Notes under the pieces: generated by a model | Seen by the model: the letters and a program-made list of their open reading frames with translations, nothing else | What the model was told of the DNA's origin: nothing | Database searches by the model: none | Position numbers and translations under genes: made by a program | Part shown: positions 9,008 to 17,857 of the stretch, in pieces | Layout: each line of letters opens with the position of its first letter | Numbering within the stretch: the stretch's first letter is position 1 | NCBI GenBank assembly: GCA_902486425.1 | Contig: CABTOK010000007.1 | Location: 381,014-445,013 of the forward strand | Length of the DNA stretch: 64,000 nt | Direction of reading: 5' to 3' | From: UBA11475 sp902486425 | GTDB taxonomy: Bacteria; Bacillota; Clostridia; Christensenellales; Borkfalkiaceae

Positions 9008-9892
9008 CTAAATTTTTACGCTGAATTTGTTGAGTAAAAAAGCCGGGTGATAAGACTCTTTGGATATTCTCAATCCTTCGTCACCAGAATCGTCTTCTCT
9101 GTTTATATACGTCACGTTTTCGTTTGCGTATGTCTTTACGAATTCGTTTACTATCATCTGATACGATCCTTTTATCGAAGCGTCCGCTTTTTCTTCATGA
9201 ACAAATAGTACGTTTCCCCTTATTTCTCCTACCGAAAAAGCTACCGGTTCATCCCCTGCGAAAAGAGCGAGAGTCAAAAAGCCGAAATTTTTAACATGAT
9301 TCAAAAATTCGAAAACGTTCTTTTTTTCGTCCTTGAACAGTTCCGAAGCCTTTTCTCTTTTTTCGTAATATTCTGTTAAAAACTTATCTACCGGTCCTAT
9401 ATTTTCATCCGAAAGTTTTTCGGTACGATATTCGGGATAAGTTTTTTTGAATCTGTTTATAAAATTACGCTGACCGCTTAAATGCTTTCCTTTAAGAGTC
9501 AAAAGAGCTTCCTTATCGTAAAAATAATCGGAATAATCACGGTTGAATTCCGGATCCGAACCGTCAAAAAGCTCTTTTACTTTTTCGGCTTCTTCTTCCG
9601 TAAGATAGCATATTTTGGCTTCTGTATTATTATATCCGGCATATTCTTTTATTTTTTTAAGATCCGAAAACAAATCTCCGTCTCCCGATAAATACACAGG
9701 CGGCAAAAAGCCTTCGTTATTTTCAAGTTCGGACTTTAAAAACAAAGTATCGTTTTCTATACAGTAAGAATAATAATCTCTGAATAAATACACTACGCCT
9801 AAAGTTCTGTCGCTCACGGCGGATTTGTCTTTTATTATGAAAGGTTCTATTATTTTTATATCGTCAGGTTTTATTTTTTTGAATTGCAGCAC
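9008..9892 (-). CDS. DUF2156 protein (phosphatidylglycerol lysyltransferase C-terminal-like)
   Basis: Soluble 294-residue protein of the DUF2156 family, two tandem GNAT-like folds related to the catalytic part of MprF-type aminoacyl-phosphatidylglycerol synthases, but without the membrane flippase portion. The C-terminal INREDDSGDEGLRISKESYHP is the recognisable family motif. Stand-alone members are common in Clostridia and have no proven reaction; transfer of an acyl or aminoacyl group is the working guess. The neighbour aspS is suggestive, since such enzymes use aminoacyl-tRNA, but this is only context. The start is a GTG with no convincing Shine-Dalgarno sequence, so the N-terminus is less certain. 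Confidence 0.8.
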   Translation of the reverse strand: MLQFKKIKPDDIKIIEPFIIKDKSAVSDRTLGVVYLFRDYYSYCIENDTLFLKSELENNEGFLPPVYLSGDGDLFSDLKKIKEYAGYNNTEAKICYLTEEEAEKVKELFDGSDPEFNRDYSDYFYDKEALLTLKGKHLSGQRNFINRFKKTYPEYRTEKLSDENIGPVDKFLTEYYEKREKASELFKDEKKNVFEFLNHVKNFGFLTLALFAGDEPVAFSVGEIRGNVLFVHEEKADASIKGSYQMIVNEFVKTYANENVTYINREDDSGDEGLRISKESYHPAFLLNKFSVKI

Positions 9893-10069
9893 GATGAATG
9901 ATTGTTTGTAAAATATTTTTTATACGGAAAATCAGATCCGTAGCTTAAATATTATAGAACAATACCTTAAAAAAGTAAACCGTTTTGCCGCAAACTTAAC
10001 CTTAATTATCTCGATTTACTGATTTTTAATAAAAAAACGCCGCTTGCGAACCGCCTTTATCACAAATCT

Positions 10070-10078
10070 CATATTATA
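10070..10078 (+). promoter_or_regulatory. Possible sporulation-type -10 element upstream of collagen-like gene
   Basis: CATATTATA matches the mother-cell sigma -10 pattern CATAnnnTA (SigE/SigK type). The SigA alternative TATTAT at 10072 has no acceptable -35. The match is short and the -35 was not convincingly identified, so this is a suggestion only. Confidence 0.3.
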
Positions 10079-10126
10079 TAGCAGGCGACAGCTTTAGCTT
10101 ACGACCTAAATACTAAGGAGCAATAT

Positions 10127-10798
10127 ATGTGTTTTTGTAACAACCCTTGTAATAACAGAAGAAGACCCGTCGTTCCCGCAAACGTTACGGTAGGACTCCG
10201 CGGTCCCGTCGGACCGCAAGGACCTCAGGGTGCGACAGGCCCCCAGGGACCTCAAGGTCCGCAAGGCGCAACAGGTCCCCAGGGACCGCAGGGACCTCAA
10301 GGTCCGCAAGGCGCTACAGGTGCAACCGGAGCCACCGGCGCTACAGGTCCTCAGGGACCGCAGGGCGCAACGGGAGCCACCGGCGCTACAGGTGCGGCGG
10401 GAACAAACGCCGTTTCGGAAGCGTTATACGCAAATGGCGGAACCCAGACGGTTGCGGCAGCGTCGATCATTCCTTTGACTCAGAACGCTGTCACACCTTC
10501 TTCGACCATGACTTTTTCGAATAACTCGATAACCGTTCCCTCAGGCTACTATCTCATAGACTACGGCTACGACGGAAACATTACCGGCGGCGGCGTTATG
10601 AGCGGCACTCTCTATATAAACGGCACAGCTGCGACAGGCGAAATTCTCACACAGAACAGCGACGGCGGCGCGAACGCATCGACATCTAAAACTATCCTTT
10701 ATAACGCAACGGCAAGTTCGACGATCTCGCTTTATAACACTTCCGCAAGCGCGGTAAATTATACGGGCGCTCATATAACGGTGTTCCGCATCGTTTGA
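10127..10798 (+). CDS. Collagen-like triple-helix repeat protein (BclA-like)
   Basis: 223-residue protein with a short Cys-rich head (Cys at 2, 4 and 8), then 22 uninterrupted Gly-X-Y triplets (residues 26-91) drawn almost only from GPQ and GAT, then a 130-residue Ser/Thr/Gly-rich beta domain resembling the C1q/TNF-like trimerisation domain of BclA. Proteins of this build form trimeric stalks on the exosporium or outer spore surface of Bacillus and Clostridium, and GAT threonines are typical O-glycosylation sites. There is no signal peptide, as expected for a mother-cell spore-coat protein. It is monocistronic, with a strong AAGGAG site and a strong terminator. Spore localisation is inferred. 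Confidence 0.85.
   Translation: MCFCNNPCNNRRRPVVPANVTVGLRGPVGPQGPQGATGPQGPQGPQGATGPQGPQGPQGPQGATGATGATGATGPQGPQGATGATGATGAAGTNAVSEALYANGGTQTVAAASIIPLTQNAVTPSSTMTFSNNSITVPSGYYLIDYGYDGNITGGGVMSGTLYINGTAATGEILTQNSDGGANASTSKTILYNATASSTISLYNTSASAVNYTGAHITVFRIV
10202..10399 (+). repeat. Gly-X-Y coding repeat
   Basis: Tandem 9-bp units coding GPQ and GAT triplets, 22 in all. The DNA is itself highly repetitive and is a likely site of length variation by slippage or recombination. Confidence 0.85.
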
Positions 10799-10820
10799 TT
10801 ATCTAATACAACTTAATATA

Positions 10821-10845
10821 AAAAGGCGGCAAACGCCGCCTTTTT
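10821..10845. terminator. Strong terminator after collagen-like gene
   Basis: GGCGGC-AAAC-GCCGCC stem-loop followed by TTTTT, with AAAA before it, so it can also serve the convergent MFS operon. Confidence 0.85.
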
Positions 10846-10861
10846 CATAGTTAAATCAAAA

Positions 10862-12154
10862 CTATACGCCCTGATTGTTTTTCGAAAATTCCCTTACCTT
10901 CTTTTTAGAAAGAATAAGCGAAACTATCGCTATAACGAGCGTTGCCGCCCATATCGCGAACAATACAACGTAATTGTCTACTATAAAGCTCATTCCGTAG
11001 GTAGAAATCGCACTGCCGCCGTAGTTAACCGCATTCAGAAGTCCCGAAACCGAAGCCGCAAGTCCTAAACCGGCAAACTTCATCGGGAAAAGCGAGATCA
11101 TAAGGTGGTTGAAACTCAGCTGGACGGTATACATAAGTCCGAATATGAGAACGAACAATATACATTCCGGTATTTTACCTAAAAGATTACCGCTCGAGAA
11201 TGACATCGCAAAAAGTATCGCAACGAACAAAAGCGACATTCCCATAACGAGAACACTGCATTTTATTTCGTTTTTTCCGAATTTTTTATACAAAAAGTTT
11301 CCGAAAAGCACCCCGAGCGTGCCTATCGCCGGGATAATCATCATAACGTAGGACGATACGGATTTTGAAACGCCGTAGTTATTCTGTATTATAGTCGGAA
11401 CCCATTCGACCGCGCCGTTCAAAAACAAACCGTGCACGATAAGCGACGGCAAAAGTATAGCGGTACCCGAAAGCACGAGAGCCTGCCATAAGCCGCCTTT
11501 CTTTTCTTCTTCCTTCTTTTCTTTCTTCTGAACGAAAACAAGTTTCTTTTTTACGGAAAGGAAAGTTGTCAGCCAGAAAGCGAGAACAACAAGCATTATA
11601 AGAGCTGCGGCGTAAAATACGCTCTTCCAGATCTTACCGCCGAGATCGAGAGCAAGCCCCGATACGAAGTATCCCGAAAGTTTGCCTACGGGAGTAGCCA
11701 GAGCTATCACCGTTAAAAACGTAAACTTCATATCCGGGTTGAGAGCAGTTCCTATAATCGAAAAGATAGGCGTCCAGAGCATGGACTGTCCGACTCCGTT
11801 AAGTCCCCACCATAAGACGAGAAGAAACGACGGCTTATAAAATACGGTCATTGCGACGTTCGATAAAATAATTATCGTTATGCCTATAAGGACCATATAA
11901 AACGGATTCTTTTTATCTGCGATAAGTCCGTTTGTAAACTGTCCCAAAGCATAAAAAGCGAAATAAATTCCGCTTATAAGACCGGCTATGTTGTCGTTTA
12001 TTATGCCGTTCGTTTTCATATCGTTGATAACGATAGAATAATTGCCTCTCGCGATATAAGCGCAGGCATACGTCAAAAAACAAGCGATAAACAAAATAAC
12101 GCTTGTTTTTTTGCCGGTAAATTTTTTTTCGTTCAGTTCGAGTGCGTTTTCCAA
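10862..12154 (-). CDS. MFS transporter, organophosphate:phosphate antiporter-like
   Basis: Twelve-helix major facilitator protein of 430 residues with a charged cytoplasmic loop at about 200-225. The N-terminal YACAYIARGNYS and the GLNGVGQSMLWTPIFSII segment match the organophosphate:phosphate antiporter branch (GlpT/UhpT relatives), which exchange glycerol-3-phosphate or hexose-phosphates for phosphate. Clostridial relatives next to sugar genes are often untested. It follows galM by 21 nt on the same strand and so is probably co-transcribed with aldose epimerase, suggesting a sugar or sugar-phosphate substrate. The start is TTG preceded by AGGT; no ATG is better placed. Confidence 0.8.
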   Translation of the reverse strand: MENALELNEKKFTGKKTSVILFIACFLTYACAYIARGNYSIVINDMKTNGIINDNIAGLISGIYFAFYALGQFTNGLIADKKNPFYMVLIGITIIILSNVAMTVFYKPSFLLVLWWGLNGVGQSMLWTPIFSIIGTALNPDMKFTFLTVIALATPVGKLSGYFVSGLALDLGGKIWKSVFYAAALIMLVVLAFWLTTFLSVKKKLVFVQKKEKKEEEKKGGLWQALVLSGTAILLPSLIVHGLFLNGAVEWVPTIIQNNYGVSKSVSSYVMMIIPAIGTLGVLFGNFLYKKFGKNEIKCSVLVMGMSLLFVAILFAMSFSSGNLLGKIPECILFVLIFGLMYTVQLSFNHLMISLFPMKFAGLGLAASVSGLLNAVNYGGSAISTYGMSFIVDNYVVLFAIWAATLVIAIVSLILSKKKVREFSKNNQGV

Positions 12155-12175
12155 GTCTTTTACCTGCGATTTATG

Positions 12176-13207
12176 TTATTTTTCCAAAGAAAATTTATAT
12201 ACCGTTTCGGTATGATATTTTTCGCCGGGCTTAAGAACGCACGACGGATATTCGGGGCAATTTACCGCATTCGGGTAGTTCTGCGTTTCAAGACAGAACG
12301 CGCCTCTCTTTATGTATTCCTTTCCGCCCTTGCCTAAAGTTCCGCCCATAAAGTTGCCCGCATAAAACTGTACGCCGGGCTGATCTGTGTAACATTCCAT
12401 CTTAACGTTAGTTCTCGGACTTACCGCAACCGCAAACAAGCCGTTTTCTTTCTTATTCAATACGAAGTTGTGATCGAATCCGCCGCCGAATTTAATCTGC
12501 TGATCGTCAGAATTTATATCTTTTCCGATAGCTTTACCCTCGTTAAAGTCGAAAACCGTTCCATTAACGTCCATAAAGCTGCCGTTCGTAAGCAGGTTTT
12601 CGTCCATGGGAGTAATTTTATCGGCAAAAATTTGAAGAATCGTATCTTCTGCAGTACCGTTTCCTTGTCCGCTAAGATTAAAATAGCAGTGGTTGGTAAG
12701 GTTGAGAACGGTATCTTTGTCGGTCGTAGCGTCGTAAACGATTTTAAGAGAAGAATTTTCTACCGAGTAAGTAACTTTTACGCTTAAATTGCCGGGATAA
12801 TTTTCTTCGCCGTCTTTGCTTAAATAAGTTAAAACAAGTTTATCGCCGTGAACCGAAGCGTTCCAGACCTTTTTATCGAAGCCGTTTTTGCCGCCGTGAA
12901 GCGAAGCGTTCTTTTCGTTATTGAAAATGTGATATTTTACGCCGTTGAGTTCAAATTCGCCGTTTCTTATTCTGTTACCGATTCTGCCTATAAGCGCGCC
13001 TATATATCCGCCGTGCGTCTGATAACCCTTGACGTCGTCGTATCCTAAGGCTACGTCTACCGTTTCACCGTTTTTACCGGGAACAAGAACAGACTGTATC
13101 GCTCCTCCGTAAGTTATAATATTTACGGAAATTTTACCGTCCGTAAGAGTGTAAAGATCGACGGCTTCGCCGTCAGCCGTTTTACCGAAAGGCTTTTTTG
13201 TTATCAT
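12176..13207 (-). CDS. galM: Aldose 1-epimerase (galactose mutarotase)
   Basis: Interconverts alpha and beta anomers of galactose and other aldoses, the first step of the Leloir pathway. The 343-residue chain has the supersandwich fold signatures: YGGAIQSV near the N-terminus, GRIGNRI, NASLHGG with the first catalytic His, NLTNHCYFNLSG with the general-acid His, and CLETQNYPNA with the catalytic Glu near the C-terminus. Length is standard. It heads a two-gene unit with the MFS carrier; together with the beta-galactosidase 9 kb away this points to galactose or lactose use, although galK, galT and galE are not in the window. Confidence 0.95.
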   Translation of the reverse strand: MITKKPFGKTADGEAVDLYTLTDGKISVNIITYGGAIQSVLVPGKNGETVDVALGYDDVKGYQTHGGYIGALIGRIGNRIRNGEFELNGVKYHIFNNEKNASLHGGKNGFDKKVWNASVHGDKLVLTYLSKDGEENYPGNLSVKVTYSVENSSLKIVYDATTDKDTVLNLTNHCYFNLSGQGNGTAEDTILQIFADKITPMDENLLTNGSFMDVNGTVFDFNEGKAIGKDINSDDQQIKFGGGFDHNFVLNKKENGLFAVAVSPRTNVKMECYTDQPGVQFYAGNFMGGTLGKGGKEYIKRGAFCLETQNYPNAVNCPEYPSCVLKPGEKYHTETVYKFSLEK

Positions 13208-13316
13208 GTTTATTTCTCCTTTTTAGGGTTTAAATATTTATTTTACGCTTTAACATCTGTTTTTATCGCCGTAAAACAGCGGACGATAAAACTGATATTA
13301 AGGTCTTTTTTACATA

Positions 13317-15860
13317 TCAGTCGGATCTTAACGCTTCTACGGGATCTTTCTTGGCGGCTATTCTTGCCGGGATAAGTCCCGAAATAAAAGTTAAGATCAT
13401 GCTTATCAGTACGAGTATAAGAGCCGAAAGTATCGGAAGCGAAGCCACGGTTGCAACACCTGCGAGCGATTTGACGATTAAATTCGTCGGAATGGTAAGA
13501 ATATAAGTTAAAATTATACCTATCATTCCGCTTGCGAAGCCTATTATAAGCGTTTCGGCGTTGAATACTCTCGAAACGTCGAGCTTAGACGCGCCGATAG
13601 CTCTTAATATACCGATTTCTTTTATTCTTTCGAGTACCGAAATATACGTTATTATGCCTATCATTATGGACGAAACCACAAGCGATATGCTCGTAAAAGC
13701 AATCAAAACGATTTTTACCGCATTAATCGTCGTATTAAGAGCCGAGAAAAGCATTTCGGTCTGATCGGAATAATGGACCTTGTCCTTTTCTTCCATGCCT
13801 TCCTTTTCGTTCCACGTATCGAGATAATCTTTAAGTTCTTCTTTCGATTTATAATCTACCGAATAGAACGAAAGTTTGGTAACCTTATCGCTTCCGCCGA
13901 GCTGCGCCGTTGAAAGAGTTTCCGGTTCGATCTTCGCATAAGCAGTTACCGCGTTGTTGAATTTAGTCGTAACGCTGCCGTTATTTTCTTTCGCGGCGGC
14001 AACGACTTCCGAATCCATATTATCGGCAAGTATTCTTTCTACGAATTTAGAAGTATAAGCAATGCCGTTCGACAAAACGCCCGATTCTACATCTTCTCTT
14101 ATTCTTACTATACCTGTAATTTTCAAAGTCATAGCCTTGTTTTCGGGAAATTTTGTAAAAATGAGCTTACTTACATTATCGTCGCCGATTTCGTTACTGA
14201 AAAATCCTTCCTGAAAAGTCGTATCGTTTACTTTTGCATATCTGTCGTCGTTTTTAAGATAATAAAATTCTTTTCCTTTTATACCCTTTTCTTCGTTGCC
14301 GATTATTTCTTCAAAAGTGAAAGTATCCTGATCGCCGAATACTACTTTTTTATTCATAACGTCTATCGACTCTATCGAACGTATTCCCAAAAGCGCGAGC
14401 GTAATATCGCTTACCTGGTTTTTCGAATCTACTACAAGAACAAGTTCGTCTTCGTTTTTCGCCCACTTTCCGGCAAGCAAATCGTATTGCGAATCCAAAA
14501 GATCCTGACTGTCCGGCATTTCGGTTAAAGTCGGAATGTAACTTCTTACAAAGTCTGTCGTTATGCCCGTCGTTTCAAGGCTTTTGAACATCGCCTTTAT
14601 TCTCGTTACCAAAAAGTCTATCGAAGAAACGGTCTTCATCGTTTCTCCTTCCACAGCCGACGGGTATGTAAGTTCCGAAAACAAAAAGTCGTTTACGTCG
14701 AAGCCGTAAGATTTTTGTACGCAATATTTCCAGCTGTCTTTTTTAGCCGCCTTTTCGTTTTCTTTATCGGCGTACTCTTTTACGAAAGCCTGATATTCTT
14801 CCGAAATATTGTTCTGCGACAACATGCTCGTCAGACTTTCGAACATTTTACGGGTATATACTTCTTTAACTTTCGGATATTTGTCGAGTCCCGTATCTTC
14901 CAAAAGCTTTTCGAAATTCGATATATCTATCGTCGCCTCGCTTACCGTAACGGGATAAACGGACAATGTATCTGCCTGCAATTTGTTTACGTATGCAGTG
15001 AACCCCGTGGACAGTGCAAGAATAAGCGCTATGCCGATAATGCCGATAGATCCCGCAAAAGCGGTTAAGATAGTTCTCGCTTTTTTTGTGAGAAGATTTT
15101 TAAGGCTTAAAGAAAGCGCGGTAAAAAAAGACATGGACTTTTTCTGTTTTTTATCCGCTTGTACTTTCTGCTTCGCTTCCGGTTCGTAAGGCATACTGTC
15201 GCCGACGACTTTGCCGTCTAAAACTTCGATTATTCTCGAAGAATACTGTTTTGCGAGTTCCGGGTTATGCGTTACCATAATAATGAGTTTATCTTTTGAA
15301 ATTTCTTTCAAAAGATCCATTATCTGCCTGCTGGTTTTTGTATCGAGTGCGCCCGTCGGTTCGTCCGCAAGAATTATGTCGGGATTGTTTATTAAAGCTC
15401 TCGCAATAGCTACTCTTTGCATCTGGCCGCCCGAAAGCTGATTGGGACGGGCGTTTATTTTTGCTCCCAACCCCACCTTTTCGAGAGCGGCTACCGCGAG
15501 TTTTTTCCTTTCGGTTTTACTTACGCCCGAAAGAGTAAGCGCAAGTTCGACGTTTTCGACTACGGTCTGATGCGGAATAAGGTTGTAACTCTGGAAAACG
15601 AACCCTATCGAATGATTGCGGTAGGTATCCCAGTCTTTGTCCTTATAATTTTTGGTGCTTACGCCGTTTATTATAAGATCGCCCGAAGTATACTTATCGA
15701 GTCCGCCTATAATATTTAAAAGCGTTGTTTTCCCACAGCCCGAAGGTCCTAAAATGGAAACGAATTCGCTTTCGCGGAATTTTATCGAGACGCCTTTAAG
15801 CGCTTCGACAACCTCGTCGCCGACGTAGTAATTTTTTACTATATTGTTGAGTTCGAGCAT
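13317..15860 (-). CDS. Fused ABC transporter, ATP-binding plus FtsX-like permease (MacB-like)
   Basis: 847-residue protein joining a LolD/MacB-type ATPase and a permease in one chain. The ATPase (about 1-230) has Walker A GPSGCGKTT, signature LSGGQ and Walker B ILADEPTGALD. One transmembrane helix near residue 270 is followed by a large extracytoplasmic region of about 390 residues, then three helices with the FtsX signature (VLERIKEIGILRAIGAS) near the C-terminus. Such mechanotransmission-type systems export peptides or act on the envelope. Domain order is as in MacB. A start at 15893 is possible, but the internal ATG at 15860 has an AAGGA site and opens with the conserved MLELNNIVK. No partner gene is adjacent, so the substrate is unknown. 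Confidence 0.87.
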   Translation of the reverse strand: MLELNNIVKNYYVGDEVVEALKGVSIKFRESEFVSILGPSGCGKTTLLNIIGGLDKYTSGDLIINGVSTKNYKDKDWDTYRNHSIGFVFQSYNLIPHQTVVENVELALTLSGVSKTERKKLAVAALEKVGLGAKINARPNQLSGGQMQRVAIARALINNPDIILADEPTGALDTKTSRQIMDLLKEISKDKLIIMVTHNPELAKQYSSRIIEVLDGKVVGDSMPYEPEAKQKVQADKKQKKSMSFFTALSLSLKNLLTKKARTILTAFAGSIGIIGIALILALSTGFTAYVNKLQADTLSVYPVTVSEATIDISNFEKLLEDTGLDKYPKVKEVYTRKMFESLTSMLSQNNISEEYQAFVKEYADKENEKAAKKDSWKYCVQKSYGFDVNDFLFSELTYPSAVEGETMKTVSSIDFLVTRIKAMFKSLETTGITTDFVRSYIPTLTEMPDSQDLLDSQYDLLAGKWAKNEDELVLVVDSKNQVSDITLALLGIRSIESIDVMNKKVVFGDQDTFTFEEIIGNEEKGIKGKEFYYLKNDDRYAKVNDTTFQEGFFSNEIGDDNVSKLIFTKFPENKAMTLKITGIVRIREDVESGVLSNGIAYTSKFVERILADNMDSEVVAAAKENNGSVTTKFNNAVTAYAKIEPETLSTAQLGGSDKVTKLSFYSVDYKSKEELKDYLDTWNEKEGMEEKDKVHYSDQTEMLFSALNTTINAVKIVLIAFTSISLVVSSIMIGIITYISVLERIKEIGILRAIGASKLDVSRVFNAETLIIGFASGMIGIILTYILTIPTNLIVKSLAGVATVASLPILSALILVLISMILTFISGLIPARIAAKKDPVEALRSD

Positions 15861-15949
15861 GGTACCGTCCTTCGGCGTAATTACGCCTTTCATTATAATC
15901 CGCTATATAAACAGACATTTAACCTTTTTTATCGCCGCAATTTAGCGAT

Positions 15950-17140
15950 TTAACTGTTTTTTTCGTTTAAATCGTTAAATTTTTTAAGCATCGTCGGATT
16001 ATCTTTCGTGAGCTTTTTTATCGTAAGATCCTGTGCCTTGTCGTTTGCGAGACGGAGATTTTTTTCCGATCCCAAAAGCGCGTCTTTGACCTTGTTAAGA
16101 TGATCTATCGTTTTGTCGATTTCGTCTATCGCCGCTTTAAACTTTTCGGAAGCAAGGCGGTAATTGTTCGAAAATCTTTCCTTAAACTCGATAAGGTTGG
16201 ATTCGAATTTGCTTATGTCGATATTCTGATTTTTTATTTCGGCAAGCTGTCTTTTATACGAAACCGAATTTAACGCCGCGTTTCTTAAAAGAGTTATTAT
16301 CGGAATAAAGCACTGCGGGCGGATTACGTACATTTTCTCGTATCTGTACGAAACGTCCGTTATGCCGGCGTTATAAAGCTCGTTATCCGCTTCGAGCATG
16401 GTTACGAGAACGGCGTATTCGCACCCCTTTTCTCTTCTGTCCTTATCGAGTTCTTTAAAAAAGTCCTCGTTTTTATGCTTTGTGGCGGTAGTGTCGTTTT
16501 CGTTTTTCATTTCGAACATGATCGAAATGAATTCTACTCCGTCATCTGTCGATTCGCGATAAATAAAGTCGCCTTTGCTGCCCGTTCTTGCGTCGTTGTC
16601 CTTTTCGAAATATGCGTTCGGGAACGCTGCCATGCGGATTCTGTTGAATTCAGTTTCACAATGCCTTTCGAGCGTTTCGCCTACAAGTTTGGTCGAAAGC
16701 TTTGCTTTAAGCTCTTTATAATAATCGACTTCGGTCTGTTTTTGTTTAAGCTCGCTTTCATACCCTTCCGAAAGCGTCTTTTTATCAAGCTCGAACTGCT
16801 TCTCTTTAAGATCGAGTTCGTTTTTAAGCTTGATTATTTCACTCTCTTTCGACTGAGTGGCTTCGGTTACGGCAAGCTGTTTGTCTTTGTCTTTTAGTTC
16901 GAGTTTGCCGTTAAGGTCCGAAATCTGCTGTTTAAGCGTTATGACCGAAACGTTGTATTTTGCTTTAAGCTCTGAGATTTCGGCTTCTTTACTGCTCTGA
17001 TAAACTGCTTTTAAATTATTTTCTCTTTTTGAAAGTTCTTTCTCGAATTCGGCGTTTTTAACCTGTGCCAAAATTTCGGTATAACCAGAATCGTCGACCT
17101 TAAAAACGCTTCCGCAATGCGGACACTTAATCTCGCTCAT
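15950..17140 (-). CDS. DUF2130 coiled-coil protein with possible nuclease fold
   Basis: 396-residue cytoplasmic protein. It opens with a two-Cys element (CPHCGSVF), continues with a long coiled coil (about residues 25-145), then a conserved domain with KLVGETLERHCETEFN, AFPNAYFEKDND, GSKGDFIY and FEMKNEND, and ends with a second helical stretch. The GDF..E.K spacing resembles a PD-(D/E)XK nuclease core, and I believe DUF2130 has been grouped near that fold, though its function is not established. The overall plan (coiled coil plus nuclease-like core) is similar to RmuC. It has its own strong promoter and is followed by the ABC gene. Confidence 0.8.
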   Translation of the reverse strand: MSEIKCPHCGSVFKVDDSGYTEILAQVKNAEFEKELSKRENNLKAVYQSSKEAEISELKAKYNVSVITLKQQISDLNGKLELKDKDKQLAVTEATQSKESEIIKLKNELDLKEKQFELDKKTLSEGYESELKQKQTEVDYYKELKAKLSTKLVGETLERHCETEFNRIRMAAFPNAYFEKDNDARTGSKGDFIYRESTDDGVEFISIMFEMKNENDTTATKHKNEDFFKELDKDRREKGCEYAVLVTMLEADNELYNAGITDVSYRYEKMYVIRPQCFIPIITLLRNAALNSVSYKRQLAEIKNQNIDISKFESNLIEFKERFSNNYRLASEKFKAAIDEIDKTIDHLNKVKDALLGSEKNLRLANDKAQDLTIKKLTKDNPTMLKKFNDLNEKNS

Positions 17141-17161
17141 TATTTCTCCTTATGATAAGTA

Positions 17162-17190
17162 ATTATATATTAGTTTTTAAATTAAATCAA
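17162..17190 (-). promoter_or_regulatory. SigA-type promoter of the DUF2130 gene
   Basis: TTGATT (17185-17190 on the complement), 17-bp spacer, TATAAT (17162-17167). The start would lie about 15 nt upstream of the ATG, with AAGGAG in between. Confidence 0.75.
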
Positions 17191-17326
17191 CTTAAATTAT
17201 TTATATTTATTAACATAAATTTATTTATTTTTATACAATGGAAAATTTTGCGTATTTTAACAGCAGTGTAAAAATTACCGGATTTTTTACCCGAAGTTAT
17301 AATATATCTGCCGGATAAACGTTATT

Positions 17327-17352
17327 TAAAAAACGCCGCATCAGCGGCGTTT
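17327..17352 (-). terminator. Terminator after HD-domain gene
   Basis: On the minus strand AAACGCCGC-TGAT-GCGGCGTTTTTT, a 9-bp perfect stem that begins inside the stop codon of the HD gene. Confidence 0.85.
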
Positions 17353-17857
17353 ATACTTTTAATTTTCCCGAATATTCTTTTATAGATGCAGACTTATCGA
17401 AACGGCATATAAGCCATGCTTCTTTACAGGTCGGAAAATGCCAGAAAGTCAGCGGGAACATATGAGATACTATAGCGTTCTTTTCTTTTTTGGTAAGTTC
17501 GAATTCTCTTTCGGCATTTTTCAAGGCAAAAACGCTATGTTTCAATCCATGAAAGCGAAATCCTTTGTTCTTGTCATGCCAATCATAAAAATAATAGTCG
17601 TGAAGCAACGCGGCCGTAATTAAAACTTTAAGGTCTACATTCAATTTTTTTGTTTTCGCATAGTCGTATGCCGTACACGCCACAAACAGCGAATGAGCCG
17701 CAACGGATATGTTTTTATGATGAAGATGTTTTTCCAGATAGATATAGTTAGGCGAAGAAATTATTTTTTCGGCGATACCATAAAAAAACGGATCGTCAAG
17801 ACACTTCTTTACTACCGGATTCTTCGATTTTAAGTTTTCCGTCAACTCCGTCGTCAT
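17351..17857 (-). CDS. HD-domain hydrolase
   Basis: 168-residue soluble protein with an HD metal-dependent phosphohydrolase domain. Visible ligands are the His in VAAHSLFVA, the paired HD in ALLHDYYFYDWH and later histidines (FHGLKHS, IVSHMFP). Relatives are common in Firmicutes as single-domain proteins with no assigned substrate. It starts 62 nt inside the preceding gene, with an AGGG site there, implying translational coupling with the CmpB-like membrane protein. A hairpin terminator follows directly. No specific substrate can be named. Confidence 0.8.
   Translation of the reverse strand: MTTELTENLKSKNPVVKKCLDDPFFYGIAEKIISSPNYIYLEKHLHHKNISVAAHSLFVACTAYDYAKTKKLNVDLKVLITAALLHDYYFYDWHDKNKGFRFHGLKHSVFALKNAEREFELTKKEKNAIVSHMFPLTFWHFPTCKEAWLICRFDKSASIKEYSGKLKV

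Noticed and set aside
10106..10309. Minus-strand frame with repeated LRSLG units
   Set aside because: Produced by the complementary strand of the collagen GPQ/GAT repeats; no start signal.
10202..10399. Regular 9-bp repeats considered as a CRISPR array or satellite
   Set aside because: No unique spacers; the units are in frame and encode Gly-X-Y collagen triplets.
13292..13320. CTGATAT/ATATCAG inverted repeat at the end of the fused ABC gene followed by TTTTAT
   Set aside because: The 7-bp A/T-rich stem with a 15-nt loop is too weak to call as a terminator with confidence.
17185..17350. AT-rich stretch between the HD-domain and DUF2130 genes as a possible small gene or ncRNA
   Set aside because: Apart from the DUF2130 promoter and the HD terminator no frame with start signal or stable structure was seen.
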